From NCBI GenBank assembly GCA_027604705.1, contig JADHYV010000019.1, positions 1-64,000 on the forward strand: a stretch of 64,000 nt of DNA, read 5' to 3'. Both the position numbers and the translations under genes were made by a program. Of this stretch, positions 1 through 9,551 are shown piece after piece. This DNA comes from Allomyces arbusculus (lineage: Eukaryota; Blastocladiomycota; Blastocladiomycetes; Blastocladiales; Blastocladiaceae). The notes beneath the pieces were generated by a model. The model worked only from the letters and a program-made list of their open reading frames with translations. It did no database searches and had not been told where the DNA came from. Every line of letters starts with the position of its first letter. Position 1 is the stretch's first letter.

Positions 1-350
1 AACCTAAAAAACCTAAAAAACCTAAAACCTAAACCTAACCTAAAAAACCTAAAACCTAAACCTAAAAACCTAAAAACCTAAAAACCTAAAAAAACCTAAA
101 AACCTAAAAAAACCTAACCTAAAAACCAAAAAAACCTAACCTAAAAAAACCTAAAACCTAAAAAAACCTAAAACCTAAAACCTAACCTAAAAACCTAAAA
201 ACCTAAAAACCTAAAAAACCTAAAAAAACCTAAAAAACCTAAAAAACCTAAAAAACCTAAAACCTAACCTAAAACCTAAAAACCTAAACCTAAAAAAACC
301 TAAAAAACCTAAACCTAAAAATAAACTAAAAAAACCTAAAAAACCTAAAC
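1..350. repeat. Telomeric repeat array, variable-T type (C-rich strand)
   Basis: The first 350 bases are almost only CCT followed by a run of A. The run varies from two A (CCTAA) to seven (CCTAAAAAAA), so the G-strand reads T(2-7)AGG. C-rich sequence at the 5' left edge is the orientation expected of a left chromosome end. The inner edge degenerates (for example ataaactaaaa near 320-330, and aaccaaaaaaacc near 125), as expected where old repeats are no longer renewed. The unit is not TTAGGG and has only two G. I cannot tell whether the array is complete or cut by assembly. Confidence 0.9.
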
Positions 351-356
351 AGCCTG

Positions 357-880
357 GTCACGCTAAACCAAGGAGGTTGGGGGGGCCGTGCAAAGTCATC
401 TGAGGGGCCATTGCTTGGCATTGGCGTGGTTTTGTCTGGGACATCCTATAACTGCACGTCATTTGGGGGGTCATCGACCAACATTTGCTATACGAACTTC
501 ATCATTCCCACTCAGATGCATTCGAACATCATTGTCGAGGGGCGGTCCCTGCCATTGTCTTGCAGAGTCACGCTGTTGCACGCAGTTGATGGCCGTGTGC
601 AAGACATTTGTCGCCGTGCAGCATGACCGCGAGATTTACAGCATGACCTCGGCAAGTCATTTGTGGCGTAAGCATCCCCAAGCGTTTGCAAACTTACGGC
701 CCAGTCACGCTAAACCAAGGAGGTTTGGGGGGCCGTGCGAAGTCATCCAATGGGCCATTGCGTGGTTTTGTCTGGGACATGCTATAACTGCACGTCATTT
801 GGGGGGTCGTCGACCAACATTTGCCACCAAACTTCATGGTTCCCACTCAGATGCATTCGAACATCATCGTCAAGGGGCGG
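357..880. repeat. Degenerate direct tandem duplication, period about 347 bp
   Basis: The segment 357-545 returns at 704-880 with roughly 85-90 percent identity by eye. Both copies contain gtcacgctaaaccaaggagg, then gtggttttgtctgggacat, then ataactgcacgtcatttggg, and end at aggggcgg. An indel of about 12 bp separates them, so the offset is 347 at the left edge and 335 at the right. The G-rich runs (ggttggggggg) recur in both. This looks like a remnant of a subtelomeric satellite rather than two genes. Confidence 0.85.
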
Positions 881-1196
881 TTTGCGCCAAAACTTCATGG
901 CCCTTCCAGGAAACGTTCATTAGCGTTAATTTACCACTTTGCATAAAGCCGGGTCCCTCCCTGTTGCTGTTCGGGGTGGCCAATCGACACTTGCTATTGA
1001 TATCAATCAGGGTAACGAACGTGGCTGGCGACACCCGTGGGAATTATCGATAACCCCCGGGTAGATTACGATTAGGTTATGGTGGAGTGTTACCCCAAAC
1101 GGCAACCACCTGCGGGGGCACCTGGCAACTGTCTTCACCCGGGGTAAGCAATTGGACCCCCAAGTGACCCCATACCCTAACTGTCCCCCTGCTATC

Positions 1197-1221
1197 TGAC
1201 GCATACCGACGGTATGCGTCA
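1197..1221. repeat. 25-bp perfect palindrome with 12-bp arms
   Basis: TGACGCATACCG, one central A, then CGGTATGCGTCA. The arms are exact reverse complements. It lies 300-340 bp downstream of the myosin stop codon, in a stretch with several GC-rich tracts. It could fold as a hairpin in RNA or bind a dimeric protein; nothing in the sequence decides between these. Confidence 0.8.
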
Positions 1222-1531
1222 CTTTGCAAGGTGCAACGCAGTTTTCTGGCTTTTAGGCTGCAACTGTTGCAGGGCAATCAAAGCATGACGCATCATGATC
1301 ATTGTATTTTGACTAAAATTTCAGAGTTCATGAAGTCACATCTCTCACAGCAGCATCGGTTGAGCGAGGGCTGTGGTGCCAGAACTTACATTGCTGCTCT
1401 CAATTCTCACAATCGAACACAAACCAGAACGACGACATTTGGCAATGATATTTAGCACCTTGCAGCAACAGTCACCCCACTCGAGTCCATCAGCTAGTCT
1501 GCTCCAGCCAACCAATAATCAGAAAGCCAGA

Positions 1532-4500
1532 CTACACAGCACGGGCCTTGAGCCGCTTTGACTCGGATTCGAGCCGGTTGCCACGCTCAATCGAGTCTTG
1601 CAGCTCCCGCTCAAGCCGCCGCTTGGCCAATTGCAGGTTGGCCTCGTTGGCCTCCATCTCGTCAAGCTGCTGCTTGAGCTTCTTGCACTTGGCCTCGAGC
1701 TTTTCTGTCTCCTCGTCGGCACGCTGCTTGATGCGGTCACGCTCTGTGAGCTGCGCCTGCGCGTCCTTGAGCGATCGCTCGACGCGGCGGAGATTACGGT
1801 TCGCCTCCTCGCGATCGCGCATCTCCTTGTCGAGCGCGGCAGCAAGTTCGTCGACGCGCGCTTGCGAGCGCGCTGTGGCTTTGGCACCTACATCGCCCAA
1901 CGCAGCGGCCTCGAGCTCCATGACGCGCAGCGTCATTTCCTTGACCTGCTTTTCCAGGGCCAGACGCGCGCGATCAGCGTCTGACGCCAAGTCGCGGTGC
2001 CGCGCGACCTCGGCCTGTGCCTGCTGCAACGCCAGCTCCGACTTGGACAGCTTGTCCTGCGCCAGCTGCGCGCGCTCGTCGGACTCCTCGGCCGTCAGAC
2101 GCAGGTGCAAGGCCTCCTGCTCCAAGGACGCGAGCGCGTTCTGAGCCGTCGACTTGGCCTTGGCGCACTCGACATACTGCTCCGAGAGCTCCTCGATCCG
2201 GGCATCGAGTGTCTTCTTGGTCTTTTCCAAGACCGCACGCTGCGCGTCCACCTCGAGCAACTGCGCGCGCACTTCGCGAATCTGGGCAATGTGCTTGGTG
2301 ATCTGATTCTGGTAGTCGTCGTTGGCCGACAAGGCCTCAGCGTACTGGCGCGAAATGTCGGCGGCCTTGGCCTCGAGCCGCTCCTTTTCCTTGAACAGCG
2401 ACAGCTTGGCGCGCTGCTCCTCCTCGACCTGCGTCGACAGCTGCACGTTGTCGGCCTCGAGCGTGTTGAGGTCCTCCTTGAGCCGCGCAGCGTTGCGCCG
2501 CTCCATGTCGAGCTCGCTCGCCAAGTCCTTGATCTGCGCCTGGTACTTGCGCTTGAACTGCTCGAGCTGCCCTTCGCGCTCGTCCATTTCACGCTTGTGC
2601 CGGTCGCGCTCCTCTTCAATCTCGTGCGCGAGCTTGCGGCGCGTCATTTGCGCGTCGGCGAGATCGGCCGCGTCCTCTTCCGCGCGCTCCGAGAGCTCGG
2701 CCAGTTGCGTCTCGACCGACCGCAGCTTGTCCTCGGCCTGTTTTTTGTCCTTGCTTAGCTCGGCCAAGCTCTCGTCGAGCTCCTTGAGCTGCAGCTTAAG
2801 ACTGCCCTCGCTCTTTTCGGCCTTGAGCCGCGCCATTTCGCTGGCCTCGAGCCGACCAATGGCCGTGTCGGCGCGGTTCTTGAACAACGCCGACGACTCG
2901 GTGAGCTCAGCCGACTTGGCCACTTCAATCTCGAGCTTGGTCTGCAGGTCCTTGTTCTCCTGCGCGAGCTTGCGGCGCTGAGCAGCCTCCTCGTTGCGTG
3001 CCGTGATTTCTTGCTCGAGCCGCTCCTTGAGCTGTTCAATCTCCGACTGCTGCATGCGCTTTTGCTTTTCGAGCGCCTCCATGTCGCGTTGCTTGTGCTC
3101 GAGCTCCTGCTGCCCGAGACGCTGCGACGCCAGCAGAGCGCGGCGCGACTCTTCGAGCTTTTCAATCTTCTCCTCGAGCTCGCTCGTGACCTTACCGCGA
3201 ATTGCCTCAACATCAGAGAGACCTTCGCGCCGCTGCGCCTCGAGGTGCTGGCGCAGCTCCTGCTCCTGCTCGAGCTCCTCGCGCAAACGAACCAAGTCCT
3301 TCTCGAGCTTCTTCTTGGCCTCGAGCAGTTGCACCTTGGACCCGCCCTCGCCGCCCTCGAGCTCGTTCGTAAGCTCCTCGATGCGCTTCTCCGCCTTTTT
3401 GCGCTCGCGGTCCGAGGCCTCGAGCGCCTGCTCGAGCCGTTCTATTTCGGCCTGCAGCGTGCTCGACTTCTTTTCGTGGCGCTGGGCCATTTCCTCGAAG
3501 TTGCGGCGCGCGCGCTCCTCGGCCTCGAGCTGCTGTTGCACCTCGCGCAACTGTTGTTCGGCCTTCTTCTTGAGCTTTTCCAAATCGGTCTTAGATTTGG
3601 CCGACGAGTCCTCCTTGGACGACAGCTCCTTGATCTTCTCCTCGAGCTTGACCTTGACCTTTTGCAGCTCGTTGCGTGCGGCCTGCTCGTCGTCGAGCTG
3701 CATGCCGAGCGAATTGATTTCGCGCTGGTAGAGCTTGCGCGTCTCCTCAAACACGGCCTCCTTGTTGACGAGCTCCTGCTCCGACTTGGCGCGGTACTCC
3801 GTGAACTGCTCGTCGGTGCGCCGCCGCTGTTCCTCGGCCTTTTTGCGCGCGGCTTCTTCCTCCTCGAGCTGCTGCGTCAGTTCGGCCAGCTGCGCCTCGA
3901 GCTTCTTCTTGGACCGCTCGAGCTCATGCACGTTCTTACCGCCGTCACCAATCTCGTTGATCAGCGTCTTGAGTTCCGACTCGAGGTCGTTCTTGCTGCG
4001 CTGCAGTGAGAGGAATGCCTGCTGCTTATCCTCGACCTGCATCTGCATCGTGTCGAGGTTGCCCTGCAGCGTGCGGCACTTGGACTCGGCCAGTTCGCGC
4101 GCGCGGCGCTCGGCATCGACGACCGTGTTGAGCGCGGCCAAGTCGGACTCGGTCTGCTTTTGCAGCTTCTCGGCCTGGCGCGCGACAGCGTGCTCACGCT
4201 CGAGTTCCATGCGCAAGTCCTCGACCTCGGTCGTCAGCCGCACCTTGGCCTTTTCCAAGTTGGTCACGACTTGCTCTTGCGCCGCCAGCTTGGCACGCAA
4301 ATCGGCAACCTCGCGCTCGAGCTTCTTGCGGCTCTCTTCGAGCTCGGCACCGCGCTCTGTCGCGTCCTTGGCGTACTTGTCCTTGAGCGCCTCGAGCTCC
4401 TGCTGCTTGGCCAACAGCCGGCGCTGCACATCTTCGACTTGAATCTCTTGCGCGTCAAACTTGGACTGCCAATCGGCCACCTCGGCCTGCAACTTCTTGC

Positions 4501-7500
4501 GCTGCGCCTCGGCCGACGTTCTCTTGCGCACCTCGTCCTCGAGCTCCTCGCGCACGCCCTCGAGCTGCTTGAGCAGTTGCCCGCGCTCCTTGTCGATGCG
4601 ATCGGCCTTGGACTCGCTCTCGTCGATGCGCGTCGCCGTCGCCGCCACTTGCTTTTCGAGACCCTCCTTGGCCACCCGAAGCTCGGCAATCCGGTCCTCG
4701 AGCTCGACGGTCTTGGCCCGCGTCGCAGACAAGTCGGCATCGAGCTGACGCTTGACCTTGTCAATTTTGTTACGCGCCTCGAGCGACTCGTCGAGGTCGT
4801 TTTGCAAATCGACCGTCTTCTTTTCGAGTGACTGCTTTTGCTTGGCCAGCGCGTCGCGCTCGGCCATGTAGCCGTCCGACTCGCGGCGCAGCGCATCCAT
4901 GGACGCAGCGTGCTTGCGCTTGGCCTCCTCGAGCTCTTGCTGGACGGCCTGCAGCTGCGCGCGCAGGTCCGACAATTCCGTCTCGCGCAATCGCCGCAGG
5001 TCCGACTGTTTGGTCTCCTGGTCGTTCTTGTCCTCGACGACATGCCGCAGGTCCTCAAACTCGGTCTCGAGCTTGCGCCGCGCCTTTTCGCTGCGCTCCT
5101 TGTCGGATCGCTCCTGCTCGACTTGGCCCTCGAGCGCCGCGACCTTGGCCACGAGCTCGCGCCGCAGCCGGTCGAGCTGCTCAGCCTGCGCGGCCTCGGA
5201 CCGCACACTGGCCGTGAGCGTCTCAATCTCCGACTCGCGCTTCTTGACAGCGGCCTCGAGCTCGGACTTGGTGCGCTGCGCCTCGCCGAGCGACGTGCGC
5301 AAATTGGCCAGCTCCGACTCGAGTGTGTTCTTCTTGGACGTAAGCGCCTGCAAGTCGAGTTCCTGCTTGGTCGACCGCTCGTCCAGGTCCTGCACAGTGC
5401 TCTCGAGCTTCTTCTTTTGCTTGAGCAACTCGGCCTCGCGCTCCGACCCGGTCGACACTTGCCGCTCAAAGTCGGCGACCGTCTGCGCCAAACTCTTGCG
5501 CTCGGCCTCGACCTTGGCCATGGCCGCCGTCGACGCGGCCAGCTCGGTCTCGAGCTGCTTCATGCGCGCGTCCTTGATGACACGCTCCTTTTCGAGATGC
5601 GCAAGAACTTGCTTCTCCTCGGCCAGCTGCTCCGACGCCTCCTTGACTTTCGCCTCGAGCTGCAACTTCTGCACCGTCATGTCCTCGTGCGACTTTTCGA
5701 GCTCCGAGTACTCCTTGTTGAAAACATCGAGCTCGTCCTGCAACGCGGCGAGACGCTGCTGCGCGCGGGCGAGAATTTCTGCCTGGTCGGCATTCGTGCG
5801 CAGCGTCGACTGGTACAAGTCCTCGGTCTGGCGCTTTTCAGCTTCGAGCGCGGCGCGCGCGGCCTCGAGCCGGTCGCGCTCGGCCTGCTGGTGCGCAATC
5901 TGGTCCTTGAGTTCGCCGAGCGCCTCGTCCTTGCGACGCAGTTCGTCATCAACGCGGCCCACCTGCAACAACGGCTTGACCTTAGCGTAGAGCTTCCACC
6001 ACGGCCACTCGCGCAGCTGCACGTAAATGCGCGCATTGCGCTGCACAATGCGGATCGCCTTGACCTGGTCGAGCCGCTTGCGGTGCATTTTGCGTGCCAA
6101 GAACCCACGGCACTGCGCCTGGAAGCCCGTCAAAATCTTGGACAGCTTGGCGTCGCGAATCTCCTCGAGCTCGGCGAGCACGCCGGCACGGAAAAACACT
6201 TTCGACGACCCGATCCGGTACTGATTCTGGTCCATGGCCAAGTGTTCGAGAATCGTCTGCGTCGCCTTGCGCCCGTCCATGAACCCGCGCGGGATCAGGC
6301 CCGGGCAAATGATCTCGTACCGCTGCCGGAATTCGGCAAAGACGAGCCGGTTCGGGAACCCGGCACGGCAAATGCGAATACCTTCGAGCACGCCGTTGCA
6401 CCGCAGTTGGTCGAGCACGAGGGGAACGTGCAGCTTTCCGGGCCGCTTCTCCTCGTTCGGAATAATGCACCGCACGAAATGCGGCGTCGTGTCGTAGAGC
6501 GTCGCCATGAGCGAGACGAGCTGCTCCTTGTGCTTTTGCGCGACCGTGCGGAACGCGCCCTTCTTGACCATCATGGCCTTGCCCGCGACGGCGCCGGCGC
6601 CGTTGGTTGCCAAACCCGTGCCGGACTCGCCGTCGCCAAGGTAGTCGGCAAAGAGACTGGCGAGGTACTTGTCGGACGAGTTGGCAATCAACCGCGTCAC
6701 GTTCTCGTTGAGCGGGTCCTTGTTCTTGTCGAGCCAGCCCGACGTCTTGTACTCGACCTTGCCCGCGTAATGGTGGATGATGAACCCTTCCTGGAACCGC
6801 GGCGTCTCGTACTTGGCCGACTTGCCCTTCCAGAGCGTGTGTAGCTTGTCGGTGAACGTCTTGTCAGTGGCCTTGGGCATGACGCACTCTTCGTCGAGGC
6901 ATGACAGGATGCCGATCGGGTTGGCTTTCTCAATCAAGTCGATGGTCGGCTGCAAGTCGAGCCCGAAATCGATAAACTTCCACTCGATGCCCTCCTTGCG
7001 GTACTCTTCCTGCTCGAGAATGAACATGTGGTGGTTGAAGAACTGCTGCAGCCGCTCGTTCGTGTAGTTGATGCACAGCTGCTCAAACGAGTTGACGTCG
7101 AAGATCTCGAACCCGGCAATATCGAGCACGCCAATGAATTTGGACCGCGCCGCCGTCGGCTGGTCGAGCGCGGCATTGATACGGTCGACCAATCTACCAA
7201 ACATGCGCTCGTAGAGCGACCGCGCCAACGCCTCGAGCGAGTTGGCGACCTGGTCGGGACTGCGCGCCTGCGTGACCCAGTCGCGGCCGGCCTTGATGCG
7301 CGGCTTGAGCAGACCCTTGGTGAAGTCCGGCACGGGCACGCCGAGCACATGGCACACCTTCTCAACGGGCAGCGGGTCCGTGAGCTGCGCCTGGTTCTCG
7401 CGGTCCCCCGTGGTCGTGATGTTTCCGAGCAAGAGCACGGCGGCGACGGCACGGAATAAGTCGACCTGCTCGTCCTTGGAAAAGCCCATGATTGACATGG

Positions 7501-8697
7501 CCTCCTGCAGCTGCGCGAAATCGGCCACGTCGTCGACGCCCTCAATATTCTTGTTGGAGCTCTTGATGAAATTGTAGTCGTTGAGCCCAGCATCGAGCAG
7601 TAACTGCTTCTTCAAGTCGGGCGATGCGCCCTTGACGAGCTGGTAGAAAATGTGGTAGCTGCGCTCCTTAGCCGTCTGGTGAGTGACGCGTGATTTTTCG
7701 AGCAGGTACCGCTCAATGTTGGCGCCGGCAATCTGGCCCGAAGCGCTGAACTCGATGCGCACAAACTTGCCAAACCGCGACGAGTTGTTATTGCGAATCG
7801 TCTGCGCGTTACCAAACGACTCGAGGATTGGGTTGGCCTGCAGGATTTGCTGCTCGAGCGTGCCCATGGCCTGGTTGGCCGACTTTTCCCCGGCAATGTA
7901 CGCCAGGTACTGGATCACCTTTTTCGTGTTCTCGGTCTTGCCGGCGCCCGACTCGCCACTATGTTTTTTGGGAGGACAAGATGCGTCGAGGTGAGTTTTT
8001 TTACCGTGGAGTATGGTGGAGAAGGAGAATACAAAATGACGCGTACGTGATCAAAATCGACTGGCTCTCGCGATCCTGGAGCAGGGCGCGGTAGGCTGCG
8101 TCGGTGACCGCGTAGACGTGCGGCGGCATTTCGGCGCGCTTCTTTTGCTGGTACGACAAGATGACGTTTTCCGAGTAGATGGGCAGCCGGTGGTAGGGGT
8201 TGACGGCGACGAGGAAGAGGCCCGAGTAGGTGTAGATCAAGTTCGAAAAATAGCGTTCGCGCAAGTTGTGCACGACTGAGGCCTCGTTGAGGTAGGCGAG
8301 GTCGGCCATGTCCTCGGCCTTGTCGAACTTGGGCGGGTTCATCTTTTGCGTGTCGTTGATGTTGACGACGCATTCCTATTGATTGTTGATTCACGTTAGT
8401 TGTGCGACCCGGAAGGAGGACGCGTAAAATAGGGGCTGAAGAAAGAACCTTGTCGTCGCGAATCTGCACTGTGACCTGGTCAGTGCCCGCGGCGGGTTCC
8501 TGAACAACCCAGGCGGCCTTGTAGCCGTCGGTCGCGTGCGGGACCCACAGCCACTTCTTTTCGTTGAAGGCAGCGGCCGCGATCGCGTCGTTGGCCATGG
8601 TGCGACGCTGCAGCGCAAGCAGATCAGCAGACGGCGCGGTACCGGCGGCCTGGGCCGCGGCGGGCGCGGCGCCATTGACGGGAGCACCGGGAGCCAT
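1532..8697 (-). CDS. Conventional (class II) myosin heavy chain
   Basis: Actin-based motor of contractile filaments, expected in cytokinesis and cortical tension. Three exons (8697-8449, 8375-8047, 7958-1532; introns of 73 and 88 nt) close in phase to give 2,334 residues. An N-terminal SH3-like segment (KKWLWVPH, about residue 46) precedes the motor. The P-loop GESGAGKT is at 194-201, directly after the second intron, which splits the Thr codon before it. Switch [10 protein letters not shown] is near 249 and switch [10 protein letters not shown] near 472. An SH1-type helix containing [10 protein letters not shown] follows. Two IQ-like segments (for example [12 protein letters not shown]) at about 800-855 form the light-chain neck. 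From about 860 to the end is one uninterrupted heptad coiled coil of about 1,475 residues, with no obvious non-helical tailpiece. That rod is longer than typical animal myosin II rods (about 1,100). The start has ATG in good context and a Pro/Ala-rich leader. The stop lies only 1.2 kb from telomeric repeat. Confidence 0.97.
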
Positions 8698-9551
8698 GCT
8701 GGAGCGGCCGTGTGCGGGGACAGACAGTAAGGGAGCGGGTGGTGGTGATCGAAGACGACGGCGAGATTCGACGTGTCAAGAACGGTGGTACGGGCTTGGT
8801 ACGAGGGCAGGCGTGATCACGGTGGTGGGATGCGGGAAACCCTGCCGATCCAGCGGCGCGAGCGAGCAGGTAGCCGAGCGACCGACCGACCGACCGACCG
8901 AGAGGGAACGAACGGGTCGAGGGTGACGAGATGGTGCCGAACGGCCAAAACCAGATGGTGGAGATGGGGTGGATGAGATGGGTGGAGCGCGTGCGCTGGG
9001 GAGAAGAGCGGGCGCGCCGACGTCGTTGCGACCGGACACGACACAGGGTCGGGAGAGGGGGCGCGTCCACGGCGAGCGGTGTGGTGTGGTGGGAGGACGA
9101 GCCGGAGCGACGATCGCGGCGAGCACGGCGGTTCGCGTGCACCAAGTTGCGCGTGCTGGCGGGGGGCGGTGCGCCTTGTTGCCCTTGAGCGCGACGCGGG
9201 GGCGCGGCCGGGGCCGGTCGACATGCGTTGGCTGATCAGCGGCACGTCGGGTGCGACTTGCGCACAAGCGCAAAGCGCGTCTCCCTGCCACAACGATCGC
9301 GCTGGTCGACTGCATCCACCGCAGCCCGCCAAATCTCGCGCGAACCCGTGCACCCTTGCAACACTCCTCCACCGCAGCGTCGCCGCTGGCGGCTCAACGA
9401 CGCCGCGACCGTGACCCGGTCGACGACAACGGCGAGCACGACCACGACGGCCCCGACGGCCACCACTCCCCGCACACGCTGCGAAACGATCGCGTCGACC
9501 CCGTCATCCGCCCAGAGGCCCTGGCCGACCGCGCTACGCTATCACACCGCC
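8698..9551. promoter_or_regulatory. Divergent intergenic region, myosin II / disordered protein gene
   Basis: About 850 bp separate the two start codons, so the region probably carries both promoters and 5' leaders. It is very GC-rich. It contains a short (GACC)n tetranucleotide run at about 8878-8900. Frames are open on both strands because of base composition; none resembles a protein I know. I cannot identify a specific operator or TATA box. Confidence 0.5.

Larger units (their letters stand above)
351..1531. other. Subtelomeric non-coding region
   Basis: This 1.2 kb lies between the telomeric array and the stop codon of the myosin II gene. Open frames here are short, differ on every strand and run through a duplicated segment, so I see no convincing gene. 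It holds the tandem duplication at 357-880 and the palindrome at 1197-1221. The part after about 1280 is AT-richer and probably includes the 3' untranslated region of the myosin transcript. Confidence 0.7.

Noticed and set aside
388-1053. A 221-residue open frame across the subtelomere
   Set aside because: It runs through both copies of the non-coding tandem duplication, has Cys/His/Arg-rich composition without domain-like order, and another frame gives equally long nonsense.
1548-6844. Long plus-strand frames opposite the myosin gene (up to 668 codons)
   Set aside because: They are antisense shadows of a coiled-coil gene rich in GAG/CTC codons, which leaves the opposite strand stop-free; the Leu/Arg/Ser-only composition confirms this.
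8776-9372. Overlapping frames of 180-200 codons upstream of the myosin gene
   Set aside because: GC content keeps all frames open; the sequences are Arg/Pro/Ser strings with no conserved block, and they sit in the divergent promoter.
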